Positions 22,963 to 32,036 of a stretch of 64,000 bases of DNA are shown here, piece after piece (position 1 is the stretch's first letter; each line of letters opens with the position of its first letter). The notes beneath the pieces are model-generated. The model did not search any database and had not been told where the DNA came from. It saw only the letters and a program-made list of their open reading frames with translations. Made by a program: the position numbers and the translations under genes. Source of the stretch: DSWT01 sp049975385 (GTDB lineage: Bacteria > Chloroflexota > Anaerolineae > B4-G1 > SLSP01); assembly GCA_049975385.1 (NCBI GenBank), contig JBNGDO010000001.1, positions 1 to 64,000 on the forward strand, written 5' to 3'.

Positions 22963-24126
22963 TTACCGTCCACCGTAGGGGTCCATCGCATCGCGCAACC
23001 CGTCCCCAAGCATGTTGAAAGCCAGGACGGCCAGGATGATGAATGGGACCGGGATCAACCACCAGGGCGCGAAGCGGATCGCGCGGATGCTGCTGACTTC
23101 CTGAAGCAGGACGCCCCAACTGGTCAGCGGTGGGCGCAGCCCCAGTCCCAGCCAGCTCAGGGCTGTCTCCGAGAGAATCATGCCGGGGATCATCAGGGTG
23201 GCGGTGACGATAGCGTGGCTCAGCGTGCCCGGCAATAGATGCCGGAACATAATGCGCCGGTCGCTTGCGCCAGCGCTCTGCGCCGCCAGGACGTACTCGC
23301 GTTCACGTAGCGACAGGATAAGGCCGCGGAATTGGCGTGCCAACGTACCCCAGTTGATGAAAACGAGAATCAGCGTCAGCATGAAATACACTACGATAGG
23401 TGACCAGGTAATGGGGATGGCTGCCGACAGCGCCATGAACAGCGGAATTTGCGGGAAGGCGCCCACGAACTCCGTGAGGCGCATAACGAGGATGTCGGTT
23501 ACCCCACCATAGTAGCCAGAGATTGCGCCCATCACCATCCCCAAGAAGAGCGTGAGTCCCTGCCCTATCAATCCCAACAGCAGCGAGAGACGCCCGCCAT
23601 AGATGATGCGCGAAAGGACATCGCGTCCCGTGCGATCCGTCCCGAACAGGAAAACGGTGCCCTCTGGGTATTTCTCTGTGTTGATGCCAAACAGATGTAT
23701 CCTGCTGGGAATGAGTCCTAGCAGCTTGTAAGGCTCTGCTTTGACGAAGAAGGAGATCGGGTAGATCTGATTCTTATCCACATTCCATGTCCGCCTGCGC
23801 GCCACAGCGTCGATTTCCACTTCCAGACCGTAGACGGCAGGACGCAAGCTAAACGCTCCATCGGGATTTTTGAAGACCAGGGGTTGTGGGCGCGCCTCCA
23901 GGAGATCGGATTGGGAGTTCACGCGATAGGGTGCAAAGAACTCGGCAAAAAGCCCACAGATCACGTAGAAGAGGATCAGCATGATTCCCCCAACGATCGC
24001 CAGTTTATTCTTTTTGAACCGCCACCAGACCAGGCCCCAATATGCCTGACTTAGATCTCCCTTTTCCTGGCCCACGACGGGTTCAGGTTCTTGTTTTTCC
24101 ACGATTAGTGGCTGTTGCTCTGACAT
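22963..24126 (-). CDS. ABC transporter permease, OppC/DppC type
   Basis: 387 residues, longer than the usual 290-310. After a cytoplasmic N-terminus (about residues 1-40) and a first TM segment (LAIVGGIMLILFYVICGLFAEFF), an insert of some 90 residues (about 70-165) contains RPAVYGLEVEIDAVARRR and KYPEGTVFLFG before GTDRTGRDVLSRIIYGGRLSL, the normal start of the BPD_transp_1 domain. The EAA loop is VLAAQSAGASDRRIMFRHLLP. Five further TM segments follow. The insert would face the periplasm and occurs in a subset of oligosaccharide/peptide permeases. GAAAGGAGGATGAGACA precedes the ATG. It forms the channel with the OppB-type subunit 15 nt upstream. Confidence 0.94.
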   Translation of the reverse strand: MSEQQPLIVEKQEPEPVVGQEKGDLSQAYWGLVWWRFKKNKLAIVGGIMLILFYVICGLFAEFFAPYRVNSQSDLLEARPQPLVFKNPDGAFSLRPAVYGLEVEIDAVARRRTWNVDKNQIYPISFFVKAEPYKLLGLIPSRIHLFGINTEKYPEGTVFLFGTDRTGRDVLSRIIYGGRLSLLLGLIGQGLTLFLGMVMGAISGYYGGVTDILVMRLTEFVGAFPQIPLFMALSAAIPITWSPIVVYFMLTLILVFINWGTLARQFRGLILSLREREYVLAAQSAGASDRRIMFRHLLPGTLSHAIVTATLMIPGMILSETALSWLGLGLRPPLTSWGVLLQEVSSIRAIRFAPWWLIPVPFIILAVLAFNMLGDGLRDAMDPYGGR

Positions 24127-24141
24127 TGTCTCATCCTCCTT

Positions 24142-25128
24142 TCAGTCCAGGCGGATGCGCGGATCGAGCGCAGCCAGCATCAGGTCGCCAACCAGCGTGC
24201 CGACCATCGTCATCAGAACGATAAACACCAGCACCGTTCCGGCAAGGAACATGTCCTGTACCTGTAGAGCCTGCACGAAGAGCGGGCCGATCGTAGGTAA
24301 GTTCAGCACCGTCCCGACCAGCGCATCCCCGGCGATAACACCGGGAAGATAATCGGCCGTCAAGATGACGACGAGCGGGTTGATGGCGACGCGCACCGCG
24401 TGCTTCCAGGTCACTTTCCCGTTTTTTAATCCCCGCGCGCGCGCTGCTTCCACAAAGGGCTGGCCCAACGTCTCCAACAGGTTGCCGCGCATAAGCCGCA
24501 CCAAACCTGCCGTCCCCGTGACCGCGCTGATCAGTGCCGGGATCCAGAGGTGTTTCAGCAGATCGACGACGCGGGCCCAACTCCAGGGTGCATCGATAAA
24601 CTCGCGTGAGAACAGTCCGCCTACTTCTACCTTCAACACCATCATCGAGAAGAAGAGGACCAAGAGGGCTAACAGGAAACCTGGCATTCCCAAACCTAAG
24701 AAACTTAGTGTGGTGACGATCTGATCACCGAGGGAGTACTGGTGCGTAGCGGAGTATACGCCGATGGGGATAGCTAAACACCAGATGATGGTGATACTCG
24801 CCAGAGATAGGATCACCGACATCAGGGCGCGCTGCCCGATGATCTCCTTAACCGGTCGTTCAAACTGAAAGGATTCGCCGAAGTCACCCTTGACGAAATT
24901 GGTGACCCAGTTCCAGTACCGTACCATGATGGGTTGATCGAGCTTGTACCGCGCGCGATACTCATCAATTCGTTGCGCGGCGCTGCGATCACCACGCGCC
25001 TGGAGCTCCTGAAGCTTCTGGGTGAGGAAGTCGCCTGGCGGCAACTCGATGATGAGGAAGCTGACGAAGGAAACCAGCACTACCATGATCACCATGTAGA
25101 GTATACGCCTCGCGATATATGATAGCAT
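24142..25128 (-). CDS. ABC transporter permease, OppB/DppB type
   Basis: 328 residues with six TM segments: the first is MVIMVVLVSFVSFLIIEL. The N-terminal domain typical of the family contains QPIMVRYWNWVTNFVKGDFG. The EAA loop is FVEAARARGLKNGKVTWKHA and the C-terminal part has PGVIAGDALVGTVLNLPTIG. It heads the permease/ATPase segment of the operon and lies downstream of the solute-binding protein gene with a 169-bp spacer that carries a hairpin. Confidence 0.95.
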   Translation of the reverse strand: MLSYIARRILYMVIMVVLVSFVSFLIIELPPGDFLTQKLQELQARGDRSAAQRIDEYRARYKLDQPIMVRYWNWVTNFVKGDFGESFQFERPVKEIIGQRALMSVILSLASITIIWCLAIPIGVYSATHQYSLGDQIVTTLSFLGLGMPGFLLALLVLFFSMMVLKVEVGGLFSREFIDAPWSWARVVDLLKHLWIPALISAVTGTAGLVRLMRGNLLETLGQPFVEAARARGLKNGKVTWKHAVRVAINPLVVILTADYLPGVIAGDALVGTVLNLPTIGPLFVQALQVQDMFLAGTVLVFIVLMTMVGTLVGDLMLAALDPRIRLD

Positions 25129-25257
25129 TCCTACCTCCTTCCTGCGGTTGAGAATACGTTAACCGACGAAAAACGCTCAGCACGCACAGTCGGGCAATGC
25201 GGGCACGATTAGGAAATCGCAGCTATAATTAGATGTTTGTGCGCGCAAATGAAAATC

Positions 25258-25288
25258 GTGGAGGAGGGAAGTAGCTTCCCCCCTCCAC
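25258..25288 (-). terminator. Hairpin between binding-protein gene and permease genes
   Basis: A 14-bp stem with one mismatch (GTGGAGGAGGGAAG against CTTCCCCCCTCCAC), 3-nt loop, just after the binding-protein stop codon. The weak T-tract (GATTTTCATTT) on the minus strand suggests partial termination or mRNA stabilisation, so binding protein would exceed permease. The remaining spacer to 25129-25257 has no gene. Confidence 0.65.
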
Positions 25289-25297
25289 AATGCTTAC

Positions 25298-27319
25298 CTA
25301 TTTATCCATCCACCACTGCTCAGGATGGCCATTGCCGGGCGTGCCAGGTGCCCAAGGGCCGGTCACGCCGAACTCCAAGATATTGCGCATGTAGTTCTTA
25401 GCGACCACAGGCATGGCCTGATCGCCGGTCGCGCCGAGATAGAAGGGCCCCTGCTCGATGTAGACGTCCACGGCCTCCCAGATCAGCTCGTGGCGCTTCT
25501 CCTCATCGGGCTCCTGTAGGCCTCGCCTGTAGATCTCTTGCAGACGAGCAGCCGGGCTGCCCGGCTCGGGCTCCCATCCTTGCTCGCCACCAGTCGAGTA
25601 ATAAGCGCCCTGCCGCGGGAATCCGCGCGTTCCTTCACCAATACCACGGATCGGGAAAATCCAGTCGGGATAGGTCCAGAGGTCGAGCTCAGAAACATGG
25701 CCCGTCTTGAGCATATAGAGACCGTAGTCACTGCGGATCCCGTCCTCCGGTGTGCCGTCCACGTTGTTGATCAACACCTTGACCCCCACATCCTCGAGGT
25801 TCTCCTTGTAGACTTCAAGGAAAGGCGTGTTCAGCATGATGTTGCCCCAGTTGTTGAGATCGATGACAAGGGTGAACTCTGTTCCGCTGGGGAGGTCGCG
25901 CCATCCATCACCGTCGGCGTCCACGAGCCCTGCTTTGTCGAAGTACTCCTTGGCTAGGTCCGGGTTGTACTCCACGTAGGCATTGGCCCACTTGTTGAAC
26001 ATCTCTTGCCCCTCCGGGCTGGCGAAGTGCCACGATTGTGGGCTGATGGTCATATTCTTGATGTCGCCGATACCCTCCCAGACTACGTCCAGGACGCGTT
26101 GGCGGTTCATCGCGTGCGACAGCCCGATGCGGAAGTCCTGGTTGCGCAGGAGTTCGCGGATCTCTACTGCCTCATCCGTTTCTTTCGCCGGATCGTACTC
26201 CTGCATTTCGCTGTAGTCCATGTTGATCATGATCCCAGGCCAGGCGCCGGCACCGTTCATCCAACCGGGCACCAGGCGGAAATCGCCGGCTTCAGCGTTC
26301 TCATTGAGCAACGGGATCTGTGTGGGGTCTTCAACGCCACGGAAGACGGCGTCATAGCGACCCTGAGCAACCTGTAGTGTACGAACCTCAGCGTCCTGCA
26401 CGAGTTCGACGCGCAGATAGTCGATGTAGGGCAGTTGGTTGCCTTCCGCGTCGACCTTCCAGTAGTAGGGATTGCGCTCGAAGAGCCAGGACTCTCCCGG
26501 GGTGTACTCCTTGAGACACCACGCGAACAGGCATGGATAACCTGGCGTCTCAGCGTAGCGGTTCATCAAGTCGAGCTCGGTGTACCCATCGTCACCGGGC
26601 TTGCCGTCGTAGTCGGGATGATACTGTTTGAGGAAGTGAGCAGGCGTCATCAGTGGTTCCCACTCCCAGAAGCCCTGGGCCAAGATGTAGGGCATGATGT
26701 AGTTGGGCTTGTCATACTTGAGCACCCAGGTGTAGTCGTCGGGGAACTCCATCGTGATGGGCGTTCCATCGCTGTTGCGGGCATACCACGGGACGTTGCG
26801 GGTTTTGAAGTTTTCGTTCTTTGCCAGATCTTCCCACCAAAATTTCAGGTCGGCAGTGGTCCAAGGCTCGCCGTCGGACCACTTAAGGCCCTTGCGGAAG
26901 TGGAAGGTGATCGTCTTGTCATCATCGGTCCACGTGGGCATCTCGGTCAACAGGCCAGGCTCATACCCCGTCAGGTCGGGTTTCCAGCGGACGGGCGGAT
27001 CGTAAAGCCACATTTTGATGTGACCCATACCACTATCACCTGTCACAGCATTCAACGTGCCGCCGTATTTGCCGATGGAATCGACGACGTCGATGACTTG
27101 CACATCTGCAGGCAGACGTTCCTCAACCGGGGGCAGGCCCATCGAATCCAGCATCGGAGATTGCTTATATTGGCTGGGTGCCGGTTCCTCTTTGGTCTCC
27201 GGAACGGCGGTAGCCGCTGGGGCTTGGGTTGTAGGCTCGGCCGTTGGCTTGGTGCAGGCTGAGGCCAGCATCGACAACGCCATCAACACACTAAACAGTA
27301 GAAACAGTCGCTTCTTCAT
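25298..27319 (-). CDS. Extracellular solute-binding lipoprotein, family 5 (peptide/oligosaccharide type)
   Basis: 673 residues from the ATG at 27319 (GAAGGAGG upstream). A lipoprotein signal peptide ends in LSMLASAC, so Cys22 is lipidated; a Pro/Thr-rich spacer follows (TKPTAEPTTQAPAA). The SBP_bac_5 domain has KTITFHFRKGLKWSDGEPWTTADLKFWWED and a large C-terminal lobe with LSHAMNRQRVLD. The protein captures substrate outside the membrane and delivers it to the OppB/OppC-type permeases. At over 650 residues it is at the long end of family 5; such forms often carry oligosaccharides or large peptides. An in-frame GTG at 27397 would add 26 residues before the signal peptide and is rejected. It lies downstream of the GntR/SBP regulator on the same strand. 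Confidence 0.95.
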   Translation of the reverse strand: MKKRLFLLFSVLMALSMLASACTKPTAEPTTQAPAATAVPETKEEPAPSQYKQSPMLDSMGLPPVEERLPADVQVIDVVDSIGKYGGTLNAVTGDSGMGHIKMWLYDPPVRWKPDLTGYEPGLLTEMPTWTDDDKTITFHFRKGLKWSDGEPWTTADLKFWWEDLAKNENFKTRNVPWYARNSDGTPITMEFPDDYTWVLKYDKPNYIMPYILAQGFWEWEPLMTPAHFLKQYHPDYDGKPGDDGYTELDLMNRYAETPGYPCLFAWCLKEYTPGESWLFERNPYYWKVDAEGNQLPYIDYLRVELVQDAEVRTLQVAQGRYDAVFRGVEDPTQIPLLNENAEAGDFRLVPGWMNGAGAWPGIMINMDYSEMQEYDPAKETDEAVEIRELLRNQDFRIGLSHAMNRQRVLDVVWEGIGDIKNMTISPQSWHFASPEGQEMFNKWANAYVEYNPDLAKEYFDKAGLVDADGDGWRDLPSGTEFTLVIDLNNWGNIMLNTPFLEVYKENLEDVGVKVLINNVDGTPEDGIRSDYGLYMLKTGHVSELDLWTYPDWIFPIRGIGEGTRGFPRQGAYYSTGGEQGWEPEPGSPAARLQEIYRRGLQEPDEEKRHELIWEAVDVYIEQGPFYLGATGDQAMPVVAKNYMRNILEFGVTGPWAPGTPGNGHPEQWWMDK

Positions 27320-27471
27320 TACAAAACCTCCTTCGAGTTTACTATGTGAAATTGGGAAATGGGTTTCATTGTCGTTGTGTATATTTGTATGGTACACCTC
27401 CTTAATTGAACTTGAACCGAAAACATACTTAGATTTACACCCTCCAAAACGGTTTGTCGTTGGCGGAGTGT

Positions 27472-28938
27472 TTACACCAATAAGGCCAGGGCCTGCGTCG
27501 TGCGCTGCACGGTCTCTTCTATCGGTGCATCTTCCCAGAGGATTTTCTGGAGCATATCCTGTAAGAAGAGGGAAGCATGCAGGTAATTGTTCAAAAATGG
27601 ACGTGGGCGCGCCAATTCAAGGAATGGGATGATCCGCTCCAGCCAGGGATGCCCGCCGCTGCTCAGGCTGGCGTTGATATCCCGGTGTGGTGCAATTTGT
27701 AAATGTTCTTCGCAATATGCCTTTAGTGTCTCCGGCGTGGAAACTTGTTTGAGAATCTCGGTACAGAGTTCGCCCTCTGGCGACTGTCGTAAAATCGCCC
27801 AACTGGTGCCGCCTAGCGACATCACCTGCGGGGATGCCAGCGTTGGGCGCGGCGCCGGTATGAACCCCAGATGCGCGACGGCGTCTTCTTCCTCGGTCCA
27901 GTCGGACTCGTCCTGGATGTGTGGCCACTCGTAGCTGCCGCCCAGCGTCATCGGAGCCATACCCTTGGCCAGGTGATTGGTGAAGTCCCACCAGTGGAAG
28001 TTGACGACCTCGGACGGCAGATAGTGGCGTCGCCGCACCGAGATCCGGCGCAGAAAACGTAGCGCCTCACTGATGGCCGGATCATCTAACCGTGCATCAG
28101 CCCTCCCCGTCATTTGCGCGCCAGCGGCCCAAAAGAATGGGATCAGCAAATTGATCAACGCTTCTCCAGCGGCTGTACCGACAGGGATGACGACCGCATA
28201 CTGATTGTTATAGCGCTTTTGTACTTCGGGTAGTGCAAAATGGTCGATTATTCCTAACCAGGTATCCCAAGTTTCCGGTGGCGCGATGCCTTCGGCTTCA
28301 AACCAGTCTCGCCTATACCACAGTCCGGACACGTCCGCTTGCACGGGTACGCCGTAGAGCTGGCCGTCTACGGTGTTGTTGAGGGCTACCGGCGGCTCCA
28401 GGCTTTGGGTCAGTTCGCGCGCCCACTGTTGATCGAGCTTGTCCAGGGGGGCGATGTACCCGGTGCGCGCGTAGTCGGGAATCCATACATAGTCCATTGG
28501 CACAATGTCCGGTGCCTCACCCTGGGCGACCGTCCGCCGCAACTGGCGGTGAAAGTCGTCGCGGGAGCACATCGTCACTTTTAGTTTGACTTCCTGATCG
28601 GGGTGGTGCAGGTTCCAGGCGTGGACGGCGCTTTCCATAGAGCCGAGCCAGAACACGTCATAGTGTGTGAGGACGTGAATGTCGGTTTGCTTTTCTATGC
28701 GTTTCGGCATACCACGCGCGACAAAGGTGCCTTGTCCGGCACGGCGATACAGATAGCCTTCGCGCGCCAGTTCGGTGAGGGCTTGACGTACGGGGGCGCG
28801 GCTCACATGATACAACTCGCATAACTCCATTTCGGTCGGCAAACGGTCGCCTGGCCGCAAAGTATCGGATTCCATTTGCTCTTTGAAATGGAGTTTGAGT
28901 TGGTAGTAGATAGGAACTGGAGAATTTCGATCAACCAT
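27472..28938 (-). CDS. GntR-type DNA-binding domain fused to a family 1 solute-binding-protein domain
   Basis: 488 residues. Residues about 5-75 are a GntR winged helix (PIYYQLKLHFKEQM, LRPGDRLPTEMELCELYHVS, VRQALTELAREGYLYRRAGQGTF). Residues about 85-480 are a cytoplasmic copy of an ABC sugar-type binding protein, SBP_bac_1 fold: GEAPDIVPMDYVWIPDYARTG, DGQLYGVPVQADVSGLWYRRDW, KGMAPMTLGGSYEW, LGGTSWAILRQSPEGE. There is no signal peptide. GntR regulators normally carry UTRA, FCD or a LacI-type sensor; an intact extracellular-type binding domain in that role is unusual but known in some soil bacteria. It should bind imported substrate and control the adjacent importer. A perfect consensus promoter lies upstream. 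Confidence 0.93.
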   Translation of the reverse strand: MVDRNSPVPIYYQLKLHFKEQMESDTLRPGDRLPTEMELCELYHVSRAPVRQALTELAREGYLYRRAGQGTFVARGMPKRIEKQTDIHVLTHYDVFWLGSMESAVHAWNLHHPDQEVKLKVTMCSRDDFHRQLRRTVAQGEAPDIVPMDYVWIPDYARTGYIAPLDKLDQQWARELTQSLEPPVALNNTVDGQLYGVPVQADVSGLWYRRDWFEAEGIAPPETWDTWLGIIDHFALPEVQKRYNNQYAVVIPVGTAAGEALINLLIPFFWAAGAQMTGRADARLDDPAISEALRFLRRISVRRRHYLPSEVVNFHWWDFTNHLAKGMAPMTLGGSYEWPHIQDESDWTEEEDAVAHLGFIPAPRPTLASPQVMSLGGTSWAILRQSPEGELCTEILKQVSTPETLKAYCEEHLQIAPHRDINASLSSGGHPWLERIIPFLELARPRPFLNNYLHASLFLQDMLQKILWEDAPIEETVQRTTQALALLV

Positions 28939-29069
28939 AAATAGCCTAACCCGGATAAACCGGAACTAAGCAGGCCATCGATGCCCGTGTTCTCGCTCAT
29001 TGTGCAAGAATTTAGGTGGTTAGGCCCTGACTTCTTATCCTGAAGGGCACTTTGGTATTTCTTTATAAC

Positions 29070-29098
29070 ATTATAACACTGCGATTGCGGTTTGTCAA
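29070..29098 (-). promoter_or_regulatory. Perfect consensus sigma70 promoter for the GntR/SBP regulator
   Basis: On the minus strand TTGACA (29093-29098), exactly 17 nt, TATAAT (29070-29075), with TGT directly before the -10. The leader is about 125 nt. No clear palindromic operator is visible; the spacer 28939-29196 holds no other gene. Confidence 0.88.
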
Positions 29099-29196
29099 TA
29101 GGTTTGCCGGGATTTTTGCTGATCTATTTTCAAATGCGCGATTGACTTTGAGCCAAATTGGCGAGAATGGAGACGAAATCATTATCAGGAGGGGGT

Positions 29197-29814
29197 ATGG
29201 ACATCTGGCAGGGACAGTGGGTACGTCTGCGCGGCGTGGAGCCGGGCGACGCCGATGTTTTCTTCGCGTGGCGTGACAGTGATATGGGGCGCTTTACGGA
29301 TTTTGTAAAGTTCCCACATTCATTGGAAGCCACCCGCAAGCACTTTGAGAAGATGGCGACGTCGGAAGCAAAGGACGACGCTTTCGATTTCGTCATCGAG
29401 AACGAAGGTGGAGAAGCCGTCGGCATTATCAACTCACATACCTGTGACCGACGGGTGGGGTGCTTTATGTACGGCCTGGCGATTGGCCCGGATTATCGTC
29501 GCAGAGGCTACGCCGCCGAAGCCATCCTCCTGCTGTTGCGCTATTTCTTCGATGAACGCAATTACCAGAAGGTCTCGGCGACAGTCTATTCGAACAATGA
29601 AGCCTCACAGCGCCTCCACGAGCGTCTGGGGTTTACGCTGGAGGGCCGCATCCGCCGCGTGGTCTTTACGCTAGGCCAGCACTTCGATGAGCTCCACTAC
29701 GGGATGACGGTGGAAGAGTTTCGGGCGAATAAGCGAATGAGCGAATGGATGAATCAGCGAATGGATGAATCAGCGAATGAGCGAATAGAAGAATTCCCAA
29801 CCACCAATCGCTGA
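29197..29814 (+). CDS. GNAT family N-acetyltransferase (RimJ/RimL type) with repeat-derived C-terminus
   Basis: 205 residues from the ATG at 29197, which follows AGGAGGGGGT; the TTG at 29158 is rejected. The acetyl-CoA-binding motif is GPDYRRRGYAAEAILLLLRY and the C-terminal motif is SNNEASQRLHERLGFTLEGRIR, as in the RimJ/RimL/SpeG branch that acetylates ribosomal protein N-termini, polyamines or antibiotics. The substrate cannot be assigned. The final 25-30 residues (from about FRANKRMSEWMNQRMDES) are encoded by the GCGAATN heptamer array at 29725-29787, so the natural stop was probably lost or displaced. Confidence 0.88.
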   Translation: MDIWQGQWVRLRGVEPGDADVFFAWRDSDMGRFTDFVKFPHSLEATRKHFEKMATSEAKDDAFDFVIENEGGEAVGIINSHTCDRRVGCFMYGLAIGPDYRRRGYAAEAILLLLRYFFDERNYQKVSATVYSNNEASQRLHERLGFTLEGRIRRVVFTLGQHFDELHYGMTVEEFRANKRMSEWMNQRMDESANERIEEFPTTNR

Positions 29815-29833
29815 TCACCAATTACTAATCCCC
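29725..29833. repeat. Heptamer arrays overlapping the GNAT 3' end
   Basis: Forward units such as GCGAATA, AGCGAAT, ATCAGCG (29725-29787) lie inside the reading frame; complementary-type units (CCACCAATCGCTGATCACC, ATTACTAATCCCC) follow to 29833. Confidence 0.85.
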
Positions 29834-29959
29834 ACTTGCTTTTCTGCGTTGAAAGACAATGGGCAGCAATGGCAAGGCGACCACGTTGAGCGCAGCGATG
29901 ATGACGAACGTCCAGCGGAAACCCCAATACGCTCCCGCCGGGTCGATGAAGTGCTTGGT
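29825..29959 (-). pseudogene. Remnant of an MFS transporter gene (last TM segment and tail)
   Basis: The minus strand encodes KHFIDPAGAYWGFRWTF followed by VIIAALNVVALPLLPIVFQ, RRKASGD and a stop at 29825-29827. This looks like the C-terminal end of a major facilitator permease. Going upstream the frame meets a stop in the heptamer array within four codons, there is no start, and no matching fragment is near. The piece is flanked on both sides by heptamer arrays, which suggests a repeat-mediated deletion. Confidence 0.6.
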
Positions 29960-30069
29960 AATCAGTAATCAGTAATTGGGGATTGGGAATCTGATGGTTC
30001 GTTTGTTCTCCGAACCTGCCAGTTACTAATCCCGAATTACCAATCCCCAATCCCCAATCACCGATTACC
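29957..30069. repeat. Inverted pair of heptamer arrays (GGTAATC type)
   Basis: GGTAATC, AGTAATC, AGTAATT, GGGGATT, GGGAATC (29957-29991) and, after a 25-nt gap, AGTTACT, AATCCCG, AATTACC, AATCCCC, AATCCCC, AATCACC, GATTACC. The right end overlaps the last codons of the glycosyltransferase gene. Confidence 0.85.
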
Positions 30070-31002
30070 GTTTGCCATTCGCAGTTTGCTCTTGAGCACC
30101 TGACGGTAGGCGGCGATGCGGGCGGCGCGTAGGTCGCGGCGGTGGCCGACGAGCCATTTCGCGCCCTCGACGCCGGTCTGCCAGAGGTATTGGGCGAGCA
30201 GCCAGAGCCGCAGGAGTTCGGCGATGGTGTTGCCGTGGACTTTGCGCGTGTAGCGCACTTTGCTCGATTGGAAGTAGATGTGGCGCGCGGGCACAACCTG
30301 TTCGCTGCTCTTGCCCTCGTGGTGGATGATGCGCGCCTCCGGAAAGTAGACGACGCGCCACCCGGCTTCCCGTATCCGGCGACACCAATCCAGTTCCTCG
30401 GAGTACATAAAGAAGCCCTCGTCCATGCCACCAACTTGCGCGACAACTTCACGGCGTGTCAGCATGGCCGCGCCAGTGATCCAATCCACGTTCTGGATAA
30501 GATCATCGGGTTGCTCTTGCGCGTAGTAATAACGCAACAGCTTGCGCGGCGCGAGTTTTTCGAGCCAGGTGCTTTCGAGGAAAAGCACCGGCAGGGTGGG
30601 GAAGTGACGGCGCGAGGATTGCACGCTGCCGTCGGGATTGAGCAGTTGCGGGCCGGCCATACCTACATCGGGATGCGCCCGGATGTAGTCCACCATGCGC
30701 GGCAGTGCGTCCTCCACGATTTCGGTGTCGGGATTGAGCAGCAGCACGAAGTCGCCTGTGGCGGCGGCGAGGCCCTGATTGTTGCCGCCGGTGAACCCAC
30801 GGTTCTTTGCGTTGGCGATGACGTGCACGTCGGGGAAGGTCGCGCGCAGCATGGCGACGCTCTCATCGTGCGAGGCATTATCGGCGACGATGATTTCTAA
30901 TCCGGGTTTTCCATTCCATGAGGCATAGACGGAGGTGAGGGCACGCTTTAGCAGATCACGCACGTTCCAGCTCACGATAATGACGGACAGAACGGTGTTC
31001 AT
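30058..31002 (-). CDS. Glycosyltransferase family 2 (rhamnosyltransferase-like)
   Basis: 314 residues, GT-A fold. LSVIIVSWNVRDLLKRAL opens the nucleotide-binding domain; VADNASHDESV and LLLNPDTEIVEDAL carry the metal-binding Asp residues (the DxD equivalent); MDEGFFMYSEELDWCRRIREAGW is the acceptor/catalytic region of the WbbL-like branch. It should transfer a sugar, often rhamnose, to a lipid-linked or polysaccharide acceptor at the cytoplasmic membrane face. It lies 6 nt downstream of a polyprenyl synthase, which would make the lipid carrier. The last residues (MANGNR) run into heptamer repeats. Confidence 0.92.
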   Translation of the reverse strand: MNTVLSVIIVSWNVRDLLKRALTSVYASWNGKPGLEIIVADNASHDESVAMLRATFPDVHVIANAKNRGFTGGNNQGLAAATGDFVLLLNPDTEIVEDALPRMVDYIRAHPDVGMAGPQLLNPDGSVQSSRRHFPTLPVLFLESTWLEKLAPRKLLRYYYAQEQPDDLIQNVDWITGAAMLTRREVVAQVGGMDEGFFMYSEELDWCRRIREAGWRVVYFPEARIIHHEGKSSEQVVPARHIYFQSSKVRYTRKVHGNTIAELLRLWLLAQYLWQTGVEGAKWLVGHRRDLRAARIAAYRQVLKSKLRMANGNR

Positions 31003-31008
31003 CGGGGT

Positions 31009-32004
31009 CTAGTATTGCCGTCGTACGGCAAAGGCGGCGATCTCTTGCATAGCCTGGCGGTAGGGGGTGTCGGGGTAGGTCTCGAGCAGTGCTTGCGCTT
31101 CGGCGCTGCGCGTCTCAGCCTGCTGCATGGCCCACTCGGCGGCGTCAGATTGGCGCAGATCGGCAATCAGGGGTTCAATGATGTTTTCGTCACGCACTTG
31201 TGCGTTGTGCTTATACCCGGCAGTTGCGAGGATAGTGCGGATGCGCACATCATCGGGATGGCGATGGCAGTAGTGCAACACCGGCAAAGTGATGATACCC
31301 TGGCGCAGGTCGCCGCCTATTGGTTTGCCGAGTTTAGCTTCGTCTCCCATAAAATCGAGCACGTCGTCGACGATCTGGAAGGCTTCGCCGAGGAGTTTGC
31401 CGAACGTTTGCAACTTCTGTATATCAGCCTTGGGGCGGCATGCCAGCAGTGGGCCGCTTTCCGCAGCAAGGGCGAAGAGCGAGGCGGTTTTGGCGAAGAT
31501 GCGGTCGTAGTAGCTGGTTTCAGTGGGAAGTTGGTTGCGGTTAGCGAACATCTGGTTGAGTTCGCCGTTGCAGATGACGGCCAGCGTCTCGGAGAAGCGT
31601 TCCACCAGTTTGAGATTCTGGCTGCGCGTAGCCAGCTCCGCGGCCCAGGCGAAGGCCACATCGCCCGTAAGGACGGTCGCGGCGGCGCTCCAGTTCGCGT
31701 TTAGCGTTTGTTTGCCTCGACGCACCAACGCATTGTCGATCAGATCATCGTGGATCAGCGTGGCGGTGTGGAGCATTTCGACTGCGGCAGCGACGGGAAT
31801 GGCGTTTGTCGTGTCTACGTCAAATATGTGGGCCGACAACAATACCAACGCCGGGCGCAGGCGCTTGCCGCCGCCGTTGATGATGCTTGCCAGTGCCGGG
31901 GCGATAGGATCAGGAAGGCGTTGTTGGATTTCGAGCATGGTTGCGTGGACGGCCAGCAACTCATCCTGCAACATCATAGCGTATGGTAGTTCCTTTGATT
32001 TCAT
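31009..32004 (-). CDS. Polyprenyl synthetase (trans-isoprenyl diphosphate synthase)
   Basis: 331 residues from the ATG at 32004; an upstream in-frame GTG at 32022 lacks a better ribosome-binding site. It elongates allylic diphosphates with isopentenyl diphosphate to long-chain polyprenyl diphosphate for quinones or carrier lipids. Features: GGGKRLRP, the first Asp-rich motif DDLID (residues 86-90), GDVAFAWAAELA, and the second Asp-rich motif in FQIVDDVLDFMGDE. The residues before the first DDxxD (LHTATLIH) are small, as in long-chain (C30-C50) enzymes. Operon with the glycosyltransferase 6 nt downstream. Confidence 0.94.
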   Translation of the reverse strand: MKSKELPYAMMLQDELLAVHATMLEIQQRLPDPIAPALASIINGGGKRLRPALVLLSAHIFDVDTTNAIPVAAAVEMLHTATLIHDDLIDNALVRRGKQTLNANWSAAATVLTGDVAFAWAAELATRSQNLKLVERFSETLAVICNGELNQMFANRNQLPTETSYYDRIFAKTASLFALAAESGPLLACRPKADIQKLQTFGKLLGEAFQIVDDVLDFMGDEAKLGKPIGGDLRQGIITLPVLHYCHRHPDDVRIRTILATAGYKHNAQVRDENIIEPLIADLRQSDAAEWAMQQAETRSAEAQALLETYPDTPYRQAMQEIAAFAVRRQY

Positions 32005-32036
32005 TCGTTCTCGCGCTGGCACTGGATTGTGCGCAT

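Noticed and set aside
27320..27397. Longer start of the solute-binding lipoprotein gene at 27397
   Set aside because: It would put 26 polar residues before the lipoprotein signal peptide.
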